Below, one piece after another: positions 17,521 to 25,330 of a stretch of 64,000 bases of DNA (within the stretch, counting starts at the first letter, position 1; every line of letters begins with the position of its first letter). The stretch is from an uncultured Paracoccaceae bacterium (GTDB lineage: Bacteria > Pseudomonadota > Alphaproteobacteria > Rhodobacterales > Rhodobacteraceae): the NCBI GenBank assembly GCA_947493335.1, contig CANLQO010000002.1, positions 434,001 through 498,000 of the forward strand, written 5' to 3'. A program made the translations under genes and the position numbers. The notes under the pieces are model-generated. The model did no database searches. It saw only the letters and a program-made list of their open reading frames with translations, and had not been told where the DNA came from.

Positions 17521-19947
17521 ATGTCGGAAATCATGCAACTTCAGCTTTCGGGACTGTCCTGCGCATCCTGCGTGGGGCGGGCAGAAAAAGCGTTGCGCGC
17601 CGTTGCAGGTGTCGAAAAGGCCGACGTCAACCTGGCCAGCCAAACCGCGACCATCAAAGCGGAGCGCACGGCCATGGCCGATCTTGTGACTGCGCTTGAT
17701 CAGGCCGGGTATCCCGCGCGCATTGAAAGCGCCACGCTTTCCGTTACCGGAATGACCTGCGCCTCTTGTGTTGGCCGCGTTGAAAAAGCTTTGTTGGCCG
17801 ACCCGGCGGTGCAATCCGCCGCCACAAACCTTGCCACCAAACAGGCCCTTGTCACATTCACGCAGGGCGCCACATCAGCAGCGGCTTTGGCGCAGCGCGT
17901 GACGGACGCGGGCTATGCCGCCGAAGTCGCCACCCCCGCAGACCCCGTCGATCACACCGCGGAAGAGGCCGCAGCGCTCAAACGAGCGACATTGATAGCT
18001 GGCGCGCTTACGGTGCCGGTCTTTGTGCTTGAAATGGGCGGCCACCTTTTTCCGGCGTTTCACCACTTTATCGGTGGCGCAATCGGGCATCAAACGAGTT
18101 GGCTGATCCAATTTGTGCTGACCACGCTGGTACTGATCGGGCCGGGGCGCGTGTTCTTTGCCAAAGGCGTGCCTGCCCTGCTGCGCGGCGCGCCCGAGAT
18201 GAACGCGCTTGTCGTGCTGGGGACTTCTGCTGCGTGGGGCTATTCGACACTGGCGCTGTTTGCACCCGGCCTGTTTCCGCCCGGCACCCGCGCGGCTTTC
18301 TTCGAGGCCGCCGCCGTCATCACAACGCTTATCTTGCTGGGCCGCTGGCTTGAGGCGCGCGCCAAAGGGCGCACCGGGGCGGCTATTCGACGGCTGGCCG
18401 ATCTGCGCCCGGCGACGGCCCATGTTATCCGACAGGGCAAGGTTCTGAATCTTCCGCTGGATCAAGTCAGGCTGGGCGATGTTTTGCAAGTCAAACCCGG
18501 TGAGAAGCTGCCGGTTGATGGAACCGTAACGGCAGGTCAGTCCTGGGTCGATGAAAGCATGCTCAGCGGTGAACCGGCACCGGTTGAAAAGACTATCGGC
18601 GCGCAGGTCACAGGCGGCACCATCAACGGCAATGGTGCGATTGAGATCAACGCGACGGCGGTTGGCGATGCGACTGTGCTGGCGCAAATCATTCAAATGG
18701 TCTCACAAGCGCAGGGTGCCAAGCTACCGATACAGTCACTGGTGGACAGGATTACGGGTATTTTTGTGCCTATCGTGATGGCACTTGCCGTGCTGACGGT
18801 GATGGCGTGGTTTGCCTTTGGCCCCGAGCCCGCGATGGCCTATGCGTTGGTCGCCGGTGTCTCAGTCCTGATCATCGCCTGCCCGTGTGCCATGGGTCTT
18901 GCCACGCCGACGTCGATTATTGTTGGCATCGGACGCGCGGCTGAGGCCGGGGTCTTGTTCCGCAAAGGCGAGGCGCTGCAGGCCTTGCAGTCAGTCCAAA
19001 TCGTCGCATTCGACAAAACCGGTACCCTGACCGAAGGTCGTCCGGAACTGACCGACCTGCACTTGGCCGATGGGCAATCGCGCGATGCGGTTCTACCTGT
19101 TCTTGCAGCCGTTGAAGCGCAATCCGAACACCCTATCGCCCAGGCCATTGTTCGCGCAGCGGGTGATGCGGATTTGCCAAAAGTGGCAGATTTTGCCGCC
19201 ATCACCGGAATGGGCGCCGCCGCAACGGTCGCGGGTCAGGACGTCCTGATAGGTGCGGATCGTCTGTTCGCCGAGAAGGGCATCGATCTTGGCACGCTGG
19301 CCGAAGCAGGCGCGAAAATTGCAGCCACAGGTGCCACGCCACTTTATGCCGCCATCGCAGGCAAACCTGTGGCCGCTATCGGCGTCACCGATCCGATTAA
19401 ATCCACCGCGCCAGAAGCGATTTCGGCCCTACACGCCAAAGGTCTGACCGTCGCGATGATCACCGGTGACAATCGAACGACGGCAGAGGCGATCGCGCGA
19501 AAGCTGGGCATTGACCATGTGGTGGCAGAGGTTCTGCCTGACGGCAAAGTCAATGCGCTTGAGAACCTGCGCGCAACGCAGGGGCAAATCGCCTATGTCG
19601 GTGATGGTATCAACGACGCGCCAGCGCTGGCCACAGCAGACGTCGGCATCGCGGTCGGCAACGGCACGGATGTCGCTATAGAATCCGCTGACGTAGTTCT
19701 GATGTCCGGCGCGTTAACAGGCGTTGCGACGGCCCTGTCGCTGAGCCACGCGACGATGCGCAACATCCGCCAAAACTTGTTTTGGGCCTTCGCTTATAAC
19801 GCCGCCCTGATTCCCGTGGCCGCAGGTTTGCTTTATCCGGTTTTCGGGCTGACATTGTCACCCATGCTGGCAGGCGCGGCGATGGCGCTATCGTCGGTCT
19901 TTGTCGTGTCCAACGCGCTGCGCTTGCGCCGTGTGCCCTTGGCCTAA
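17521..19947 (+). CDS. copA: Copper-exporting P1B-type ATPase CopA
   Basis: 808 residues from the ATG at 17521; a TTG at 17497 and an ATG at 17533 are alternatives. Two HMA domains carry the metal motifs GLSCASC and GMTCASC. Eight membrane segments follow, with the CPC motif (IACPCAMG) in the sixth, then the TGE-like LSGEPAP, the phosphorylation motif DKTGTLTEG, the SEHPIAQAI motif and [11 protein letters not shown]. Together these mark Cu(+) export to the periplasm. It stands alone on the plus strand, with its stop overlapping the bhcD stop in a convergent pair. No copper chaperone gene lies beside it. Confidence 0.95.
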   Translation: MSEIMQLQLSGLSCASCVGRAEKALRAVAGVEKADVNLASQTATIKAERTAMADLVTALDQAGYPARIESATLSVTGMTCASCVGRVEKALLADPAVQSAATNLATKQALVTFTQGATSAAALAQRVTDAGYAAEVATPADPVDHTAEEAAALKRATLIAGALTVPVFVLEMGGHLFPAFHHFIGGAIGHQTSWLIQFVLTTLVLIGPGRVFFAKGVPALLRGAPEMNALVVLGTSAAWGYSTLALFAPGLFPPGTRAAFFEAAAVITTLILLGRWLEARAKGRTGAAIRRLADLRPATAHVIRQGKVLNLPLDQVRLGDVLQVKPGEKLPVDGTVTAGQSWVDESMLSGEPAPVEKTIGAQVTGGTINGNGAIEINATAVGDATVLAQIIQMVSQAQGAKLPIQSLVDRITGIFVPIVMALAVLTVMAWFAFGPEPAMAYALVAGVSVLIIACPCAMGLATPTSIIVGIGRAAEAGVLFRKGEALQALQSVQIVAFDKTGTLTEGRPELTDLHLADGQSRDAVLPVLAAVEAQSEHPIAQAIVRAAGDADLPKVADFAAITGMGAAATVAGQDVLIGADRLFAEKGIDLGTLAEAGAKIAATGATPLYAAIAGKPVAAIGVTDPIKSTAPEAISALHAKGLTVAMITGDNRTTAEAIARKLGIDHVVAEVLPDGKVNALENLRATQGQIAYVGDGINDAPALATADVGIAVGNGTDVAIESADVVLMSGALTGVATALSLSHATMRNIRQNLFWAFAYNAALIPVAAGLLYPVFGLTLSPMLAGAAMALSSVFVVSNALRLRRVPLA

Positions 19948-20909
19948 AACGCCACTTCGATTGCGACACCTTTTTCCACCGCGAGATCGACAACGCTGCT
20001 TGCAACCGCAAGGTCCTGCAAGCCCACGCCCGTCCCATCGAAAAGCGTGATCTGGTCAGCTCTGCTGCGCCCTGGGTGATTGCCGTTGATGACTGCCCCG
20101 ATCTCTACAATATCCTCTTTTGCGATCAGGTCTGCCGCGATGGCGTGCTGTGCCTCACCGATACCGACGGATTGCGCAATTTCATCGGTGAAAACCGTGG
20201 CGCGTGCGAGCAACGCGGCCTCAACCTCCTGTTTGCCCTTGGTGTCGGTGCCCATGCAGGCAATGTGGGTGCCGGGGGTCACCATCTCGCTTTCCAAAAT
20301 CGCAGCATGGGAAGACGCGATTGAGATAATGACATCTGCCTGCGTGGCCAGCGTTTGAAGATCGACCGCTTCGAACGGTAGGCCCAGCGCGTCAGCGCAA
20401 TCTGCAAGGCGATCCAACTTTTCAGGTGAACGGTTCCAACCGATCACTTTCTCAAAGCGGCGCTGCCGGACAGCCGCTTGCATCTGAAAGACGGACTGGT
20501 GACCAGCGCCGATCATGCCAAGGACTTTTGCATCGTCCCGGGCCAAATGCTTGATCGACACCGCAGAAGCTGCAGCCGTCCGCAATGCCGTCAAAAGGTT
20601 GCCACCCACAACGGCGCGGCATTGCCCGGTATCTGCATCGAACAGGAAGACCGTCGACTGATGATTGGTCAGTCCCTTGTCCACATTGCCCGGCCAATAG
20701 CCGCCGGATTTCAGACCAAGCGCAAGGCCCTTGCGATCAAATCCGGACTTGAAACCATAAAGCGCGCCTGCGTGGCCTATATCCTCTCGGATCACCGGAA
20801 AGTTATAGGCATCACGCGATGCCATCGCGGCAAAAACGCCTTCTACCGCGTCAAAGGCCGCCTCTTGCGTCATTAAGGCGGCGATGTCTTTTTCTGGCAC
20901 AATGTACAT
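19944..20909 (-). CDS. bhcD: Iminosuccinate reductase BhcD (ornithine cyclodeaminase/mu-crystallin fold)
   Basis: 321 residues with the ornithine cyclodeaminase/mu-crystallin fold. Residues 65-90 ([17 protein letters not shown]) form the substrate lobe, and GMIGAGHQS at about 131-139 is the nucleotide-binding loop. In the BHAC this enzyme reduces iminosuccinate to L-aspartate with NAD(P)H, regenerating the amino donor used by BhcA. The family alone would not give this function; it follows from position, as the last gene of bhcABCD, 3 bases after bhcC. Its stop overlaps that of copA. Confidence 0.9.
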   Translation of the reverse strand: MYIVPEKDIAALMTQEAAFDAVEGVFAAMASRDAYNFPVIREDIGHAGALYGFKSGFDRKGLALGLKSGGYWPGNVDKGLTNHQSTVFLFDADTGQCRAVVGGNLLTALRTAAASAVSIKHLARDDAKVLGMIGAGHQSVFQMQAAVRQRRFEKVIGWNRSPEKLDRLADCADALGLPFEAVDLQTLATQADVIISIASSHAAILESEMVTPGTHIACMGTDTKGKQEVEAALLARATVFTDEIAQSVGIGEAQHAIAADLIAKEDIVEIGAVINGNHPGRSRADQITLFDGTGVGLQDLAVASSVVDLAVEKGVAIEVAF

Positions 20910-20912
20910 GGA

Positions 20913-22076
20913 TCAGAACGCCTTGCCGCGGGCCGAAACGGGCCAAAGCGTTTCAACCTTGCCGCCGCGCACACCAACATACCAATCATGCACATTGCAG
21001 GTCGGGTCGCAGTGGCCCGGGACCAGACGCAGCTTGTCATTGACCTTCAACACGCCGTCAGGGTCAGCGACCACGCCGTGCTCGTCCGAGCATTTGACGT
21101 ATTCCACGTCCGTCCGCCCAAAAATCACGGGCAAGCCACTGTCAACAGATTGTGCCTTCAGCCCGGCGTCAACAATGGCCTTATCTGCCTTTGCATGGCT
21201 CATGACCGAGGTAAGAATGAAAAGCGCGTTTTCCCACTCACCTTCATCAATCCGGTTGCCGTCTTTATCAAGAATGCGGCCATAGTCGGCATCCATGAAG
21301 GCATAAGATCCGCACTGAAGTTCGTTGAACACTCCCGAGGCGCTTTCGAAATAGTAGGATCCCGTCCCACCGCCGCCGACAATGTCACATTCCAGTCCGG
21401 CGGCCTTCAAAAGGGCAATGCTTTCGCGAACCTGGTCAATCGCGATCTGAGTCTTTTCCTGTCGATCAGCATAGGCATCCAGATGCTGCATAGCGCCCTG
21501 ATAGGCTTGAATTCCGGCAAACGTCAGGCCGTCTGCGGCATCAATCGCAAGGGCGAGGTCCACAACCGGCTGACCATATTGCACGCCACACCGCCCAGCG
21601 CCCACGTCAATTTCGACAAGGCATTCGATCTCGGTGCCGTGCTTAACCGCTGCCGCAGATAGATCGGCCACATTGGCCAGATCGTCGACACAGCAAATCG
21701 TCCTTGCTCCGTGGTGCGGGATGCGGGCCAGTCGGTCGATCTTGGCAGGGTCACGGACCTGATTGGAGACCAGTACATCTTTGATACCACCGCGCGCAAA
21801 AACCTCTGCTTCGCTCACCTTCTGGCAGCAAACGCCACACGAACCACCAAGGCTTTCCTGCAGCAAAGCCACATCGACAGATTTGTGCATCTTGCCGTGG
21901 ACACGATGGCGCATCCCGTGACTGGCGGCAAAATCGCCCATTTTCTTGATATTACGCTCCAGCGCATCCAGATCGAGCACAAGCGCCGGCGTTTGAATGT
22001 CTGCGGCGTCCATTCCCGGCAGTGCGGGCACATCATAGCCAACTTCAAGGCCTTCAAGTTTCGTCATCGCATTCAT
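20913..22076 (-). CDS. bhcC: Beta-hydroxyaspartate aldolase BhcC (D-threonine aldolase-like, PLP)
   Basis: 387 residues from the ATG at 22076, chosen because AAAGGGA lies about 10 bases upstream; the frame opens 9 codons earlier. TPALVLDLDALERNI and the PLP-lysine region (HRVHGKMHKS) belong to the alanine-racemase-like barrel of the D-threonine aldolase family, followed by the DSD C-terminal domain (H..CDPT metal ligands near the end). In the cycle it condenses glyoxylate and glycine to erythro-beta-hydroxyaspartate. It follows bhcB with a 14-base gap and precedes bhcD by 3 bases. Confidence 0.92.
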   Translation of the reverse strand: MNAMTKLEGLEVGYDVPALPGMDAADIQTPALVLDLDALERNIKKMGDFAASHGMRHRVHGKMHKSVDVALLQESLGGSCGVCCQKVSEAEVFARGGIKDVLVSNQVRDPAKIDRLARIPHHGARTICCVDDLANVADLSAAAVKHGTEIECLVEIDVGAGRCGVQYGQPVVDLALAIDAADGLTFAGIQAYQGAMQHLDAYADRQEKTQIAIDQVRESIALLKAAGLECDIVGGGGTGSYYFESASGVFNELQCGSYAFMDADYGRILDKDGNRIDEGEWENALFILTSVMSHAKADKAIVDAGLKAQSVDSGLPVIFGRTDVEYVKCSDEHGVVADPDGVLKVNDKLRLVPGHCDPTCNVHDWYVGVRGGKVETLWPVSARGKAF

Positions 22077-22090
22077 CGTTTTGATCCCTT

Positions 22091-23062
22091 TCACTGCAGC
22101 CACGGCAGCGTGTCGAGGTCGACATTCCCGCCCGTGATAATCACGCCGACCCGCTTACCTGCGAACCGATCCTTGTTTTTGATGATAGTCGCCAGTGGCA
22201 CAGCACAGCTGGCTTCCATGACGATCTTCATGCGCTGCCACGTGAGTTTCATCGCAGCGATGATTTCATCTTCTGACGCGGTCAAAATATCCGTGACGTG
22301 GTTGCGGACGAAATGCCAGGTCAGATCTTTCAGGGGCACCTTGAGCCCATCTGCAATCGTCGTGGGCGCATCGTCGGCAATAATGTGGCCCGCCCTGAAA
22401 CTGCGGTAGGCGTCGTCGGCCTGTTCGGGTTCGGAGGCGATGATCTGCACCTCTGGCGCGAGGTTGGACAGGGTCAGACAAGTGCCAGAGATCATCCCGC
22501 CGCCGCCAATTGGTGCCACAACCATATCGAGCCCGTCGGTCTGCTCTATCAATTCGCGCGAACAAGTCCCCTGACCAGCAATGACCCTTGGGTCATTATA
22601 AGGATGCACGAAGTTCCCCCCGGTCGCAGCCTGAACATCAGCAAAGACGGCTTCGCGCGACGTGGTCGAGGGTTCGCATTCTGTAATGATACCACCATAC
22701 CCTTTGACTGCATCCTTCTTGGCTTGCGGCGCAGTGCGCGGCATGACGACATTGCATGGAATACCTCTGCGACCCGCCGCATAAGACAGCGATAAGGCGT
22801 GATTTCCTGAGCTGTGAGTACAGACCCCCTTTGCCGCAGCCTCCTCTGACAGCCCAAAGACCGCGTTGGAGGCGCCACGCACCTTGAAGGCACCGGCCTT
22901 TTGAAAGTTCTCACACTTGAAGAACAACTGTGCTCCTATGAGGTCGTTCAGATAGGAAGAGGTCAGCACCGGCGTGCGATGAATATGTGGCCTGATCCGG
23001 TCATGGGCGGCCAACATGTCCTGAAAGCTGGGGATAATCATGTCTGCGGCGTCCAACATCAT
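22091..23062 (-). CDS. bhcB: Beta-hydroxyaspartate dehydratase BhcB (threonine dehydratase-like, PLP)
   Basis: 323 residues from the ATG at 23062, which overlaps the bhcA stop (ATGA); the next codon is also ATG. FKCENFQKAGAFKVRGA contains the PLP lysine, and PIGGGGMISG is the phosphate-binding glycine loop of fold-type II enzymes, close to serine racemase and threonine dehydratase. In the BHAC it dehydrates beta-hydroxyaspartate to iminosuccinate. A biosynthetic threonine dehydratase would carry an extra regulatory domain, which is absent here. Confidence 0.92.
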   Translation of the reverse strand: MMLDAADMIIPSFQDMLAAHDRIRPHIHRTPVLTSSYLNDLIGAQLFFKCENFQKAGAFKVRGASNAVFGLSEEAAAKGVCTHSSGNHALSLSYAAGRRGIPCNVVMPRTAPQAKKDAVKGYGGIITECEPSTTSREAVFADVQAATGGNFVHPYNDPRVIAGQGTCSRELIEQTDGLDMVVAPIGGGGMISGTCLTLSNLAPEVQIIASEPEQADDAYRSFRAGHIIADDAPTTIADGLKVPLKDLTWHFVRNHVTDILTASEDEIIAAMKLTWQRMKIVMEASCAVPLATIIKNKDRFAGKRVGVIITGGNVDLDTLPWLQ

Positions 23063-24249
23063 GCCACCGCCTTCAGGGTCGCGCCAAGCGTGCCACGATA
23101 GTATTCCTGCGCCGCAGCCACGCCGGACCCCAATTTGATGTCGAGGCCCAGATCGACCATGCACATCTCTGCCGTCGCGATGCCCGAAAGTGCCATGACA
23201 TCGGTCATCGAGCCAAGGTGCCCGATGCGAAATACTTTGCCTGCGACCTCGCCCAGACCGACCCCAAAGGCCACGCCATAGCTATCCGCGGCACGGGTCA
23301 CGATGTCCGTTGCGTTGAATCCTTCGGGCGTTTTGATTGCGCTGACGGTATCAGAATAAAGGTTGGGTGAGGCGGCGCAAAGTTCCAAGCCCCATGCGTC
23401 AACTGCGCGGCGCACTCCTGACGCAATCCGATGGTGCCGATCAAAGACATTGTCCAGCCCTTCGGTCAAAAGCGTCTCGCACGCCAGTCGCAGTCCGTTC
23501 ATCAGACCGACTGCAGGTGTGTAGGGGTAAGCATTGTTGTCATACCCCTTCGCCATGTCCGCAATGTCGAAAAAGGTACGCGGCAATGTCGCGGTACTTT
23601 GCGCCTCAAGTGCCTTGCCGCTAAAACCCACGATGGCCAGGCCCGCCGGAAGCATGAACCCCTTTTGCGACCCCGTCACGGCAACATCGACGCCCCATTC
23701 ATCAAAGCGAAAGTCCATCGATCCGATCGAACTAACCCCATCCACGAACAGCATGGCAGGGTGGCCTGCGTCATCCAGCGCCCTGCGCACGGCTGCGATG
23801 TCCGATTTCACACCGGTCGCCGTTTCATTGTGCGTCGCAAGAACGACCTTAATGGTGTGTCCTTTGTCAGCGGCCAAAATCTCGGCAAAGGTTTCCGTCG
23901 GGATGCCATCGCCCCAACCGGCCTCAACCACCTGCACTTCAAGCCCGTGGCGGGTGCACATGTCGATCCAGCGATGACTGAACATGCCGTTCCGGGCTGC
24001 CAAAACCTTATCACCTGCCGACAGCGTATTTGTCAGCGCGGTTTCCCAACCACCCGTCCCCGTCGACGGAAAGATGAATACCTCTGCGGTCTCGCTTTTC
24101 AGGACCTCCTGCACACCCGCACGCGCCGGATGCAGAATCTGCCCGAATAACGGTGAGCGGTGATCAATCGTCGGCATGTCGCATGCCTTGCGGATCGCTT
24201 CGGGCATATTGGTCGGCCCAGGAATGAAGACCGGGTTCTGAAAACTCAT
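23059..24249 (-). CDS. bhcA: L-aspartate:glyoxylate aminotransferase BhcA (class V)
   Basis: 396 residues. A class V aminotransferase with the opening NPVFIPGPTNMPEA, the PLP lysine in TGSQKGF near residue 196, and RIGHLGSMTDV near the C-terminus, as in serine/alanine-glyoxylate aminotransferases. In the BHAC it makes glycine from glyoxylate with aspartate as donor, giving oxaloacetate. First gene of the operon, with a strong ribosome site (GGAGGAGA) 5 bases before the ATG. A mapped candidate promoter lies at 24277-24305. Confidence 0.93.
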   Translation of the reverse strand: MSFQNPVFIPGPTNMPEAIRKACDMPTIDHRSPLFGQILHPARAGVQEVLKSETAEVFIFPSTGTGGWETALTNTLSAGDKVLAARNGMFSHRWIDMCTRHGLEVQVVEAGWGDGIPTETFAEILAADKGHTIKVVLATHNETATGVKSDIAAVRRALDDAGHPAMLFVDGVSSIGSMDFRFDEWGVDVAVTGSQKGFMLPAGLAIVGFSGKALEAQSTATLPRTFFDIADMAKGYDNNAYPYTPAVGLMNGLRLACETLLTEGLDNVFDRHHRIASGVRRAVDAWGLELCAASPNLYSDTVSAIKTPEGFNATDIVTRAADSYGVAFGVGLGEVAGKVFRIGHLGSMTDVMALSGIATAEMCMVDLGLDIKLGSGVAAAQEYYRGTLGATLKAVA

Positions 24250-24276
24250 GGGAATCTCCTCCGTGATTCTGTCTTC

Positions 24277-24305
24277 AAATTAGAGGGTCGTCCCAGCGCT
24301 CACAA
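24277..24305 (-). promoter_or_regulatory. Candidate promoter of the bhcABCD operon
   Basis: On the minus strand TTGTGA (24305-24300) and TAATTT (24282-24277) are 17 bases apart, about 30 bases before the bhcA ATG. The IclR-like dyad lies just upstream of the -35, a position suited to an activator. Confidence 0.5.
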
Positions 24306-24311
24306 TTTTTT

Positions 24312-24326
24312 TGAAATTGTTTTTCA
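24312..24326. promoter_or_regulatory. IclR-type operator, probable BhcR site
   Basis: TGAAATTGTTTTTCA is a 15-bp dyad with perfect 5-bp arms (TGAAA/TTTCA). It agrees with the classical IclR box TGGAAATNATTTCCA at 10 of 14 defined positions. It sits between the bhcA and bhcR promoters. Confidence 0.5.
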
Positions 24327-24329
24327 TTT

Positions 24330-24358
24330 TTGATATGGATGAGAAAAGTCTTTATTGT
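24330..24358 (+). promoter_or_regulatory. Candidate promoter of bhcR
   Basis: TTGATA (24330-24335) and TATTGT (24353-24358) with a 17-base spacer, facing away from the bhcA promoter. It begins 4 bases after the IclR-like dyad, so BhcR may also act on its own gene. Confidence 0.45.
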
Positions 24359-24415
24359 CAGTGTTTTGCTTTTTTCATATGGCGAAATGGATTTTCAAAG
24401 TCAAAGGGGTCCAAT

Positions 24416-25243
24416 ATGTCTTCAACAGTGTCGACTGAAAAGCGCGCCCGCGGGCGGCCGCGAGACTGGGATGACAAAACCGCACAAAACACCATCAAAG
24501 CGCTCGACCGGGCAATGGTTGTATTTGAACGGTTGAGTGAAATGGGCAGTGCCACTCTTTCTGAACTTTCCGGCGATCTGGGGCAGGCTCCGGCCAGTGT
24601 TTATCGTGTGCTGATCACGCTGGAAGGACGCGGGCTTGTGGAATTCGAGCAGGGAAAACAGACGTGGCACATCGGCGCACGCGCTTTTTTGATTGGTGCC
24701 CGGTTTCTACGCCGTACCAGTCTGGTGGAACGCGCGCGCCCCATACTGCGTCGCTTGATGGAAACGACTGGCGAGACCGCCAACCTGGGCGTCGCACGGG
24801 ATGCCGATGTGTTGTTTGTCAGTCAGGTCGAAACCCACGCCAGCATTCGCGCGTTCTTTCCCCCCGGCACACTGTCGCCCATGCATGCCTCGGGCATTGG
24901 CAAGGCGCTTTTGGCACAGATGGATACCGACCGGATTGAACGTCTTTTTGCTGGCCGGACGTTGGAACAATTCACCCCAATGACACTGACGACCGCCGCC
25001 AAGCTTCGGGACGATCTGTCGACAACCCGTGACAGGGGCTATGCCTTTGATGCCGAAGAACGCAACATCGGGATGCGCTGTATCGCAGCACCGATCTTCG
25101 ATCATCTGGGCGAGGCGATCGCCGGGATTTCCGTGTCTGGTCCAACGAGCAGGGTACAAGATCACGCACTGGAAACACTTGCAGCCGCTGTCAAAGCTGC
25201 CGCGGCGGAATTGTCCGATGCTATGGGTGCCCCATCTGCGTGA
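24416..25243 (+). CDS. bhcR: IclR-family regulator BhcR of the beta-hydroxyaspartate cycle
   Basis: 275 residues from the ATG at 24416, preceded by AAAGGGG. An upstream in-frame opening at 24311 is less likely, as it would run through the promoter. After a basic start (KRARGRPRDW) comes the winged helix (about 28-85; ATLSELSGDLGQAPASVYRVLITLEGRGLVEF), then the IclR effector domain with SPMHASGIGKALLA and GMRCIAAPIFDHLGEAIAGISVSG. In Paracoccus denitrificans, BhcR activates bhcABCD and senses glyoxylate. The divergent position and the dyad upstream support the same here. Confidence 0.92.
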   Translation: MSSTVSTEKRARGRPRDWDDKTAQNTIKALDRAMVVFERLSEMGSATLSELSGDLGQAPASVYRVLITLEGRGLVEFEQGKQTWHIGARAFLIGARFLRRTSLVERARPILRRLMETTGETANLGVARDADVLFVSQVETHASIRAFFPPGTLSPMHASGIGKALLAQMDTDRIERLFAGRTLEQFTPMTLTTAAKLRDDLSTTRDRGYAFDAEERNIGMRCIAAPIFDHLGEAIAGISVSGPTSRVQDHALETLAAAVKAAAAELSDAMGAPSA

Positions 25244-25264
25244 CGTGCCGCGAAACCCCGAAAA

Positions 25265-25294
25265 TTTGTCTACAAACTGAAACTTAAGAGTTTC
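25265..25294. promoter_or_regulatory. Two adjacent short palindromes between bhcR and the GGDEF-EAL gene
   Basis: TTTGT-CT-ACAAA (25265-25276) and GAAACT-TAAG-AGTTTC (25279-25294) stand two bases apart in an 87-base gap. Neither has a T-tract, so operator use is more likely than termination. Confidence 0.35.
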
Positions 25295-25330
25295 CCGACA
25301 CTGTGCACCCAGCCGATTGGGAATCACAAA

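Noticed and set aside
20913-22076. bhcC as a catabolic D-threonine aldolase or D-serine deaminase
   Set aside because: The family would allow it, but its place within bhcABCD beside bhcR makes the beta-hydroxyaspartate aldolase role more likely.
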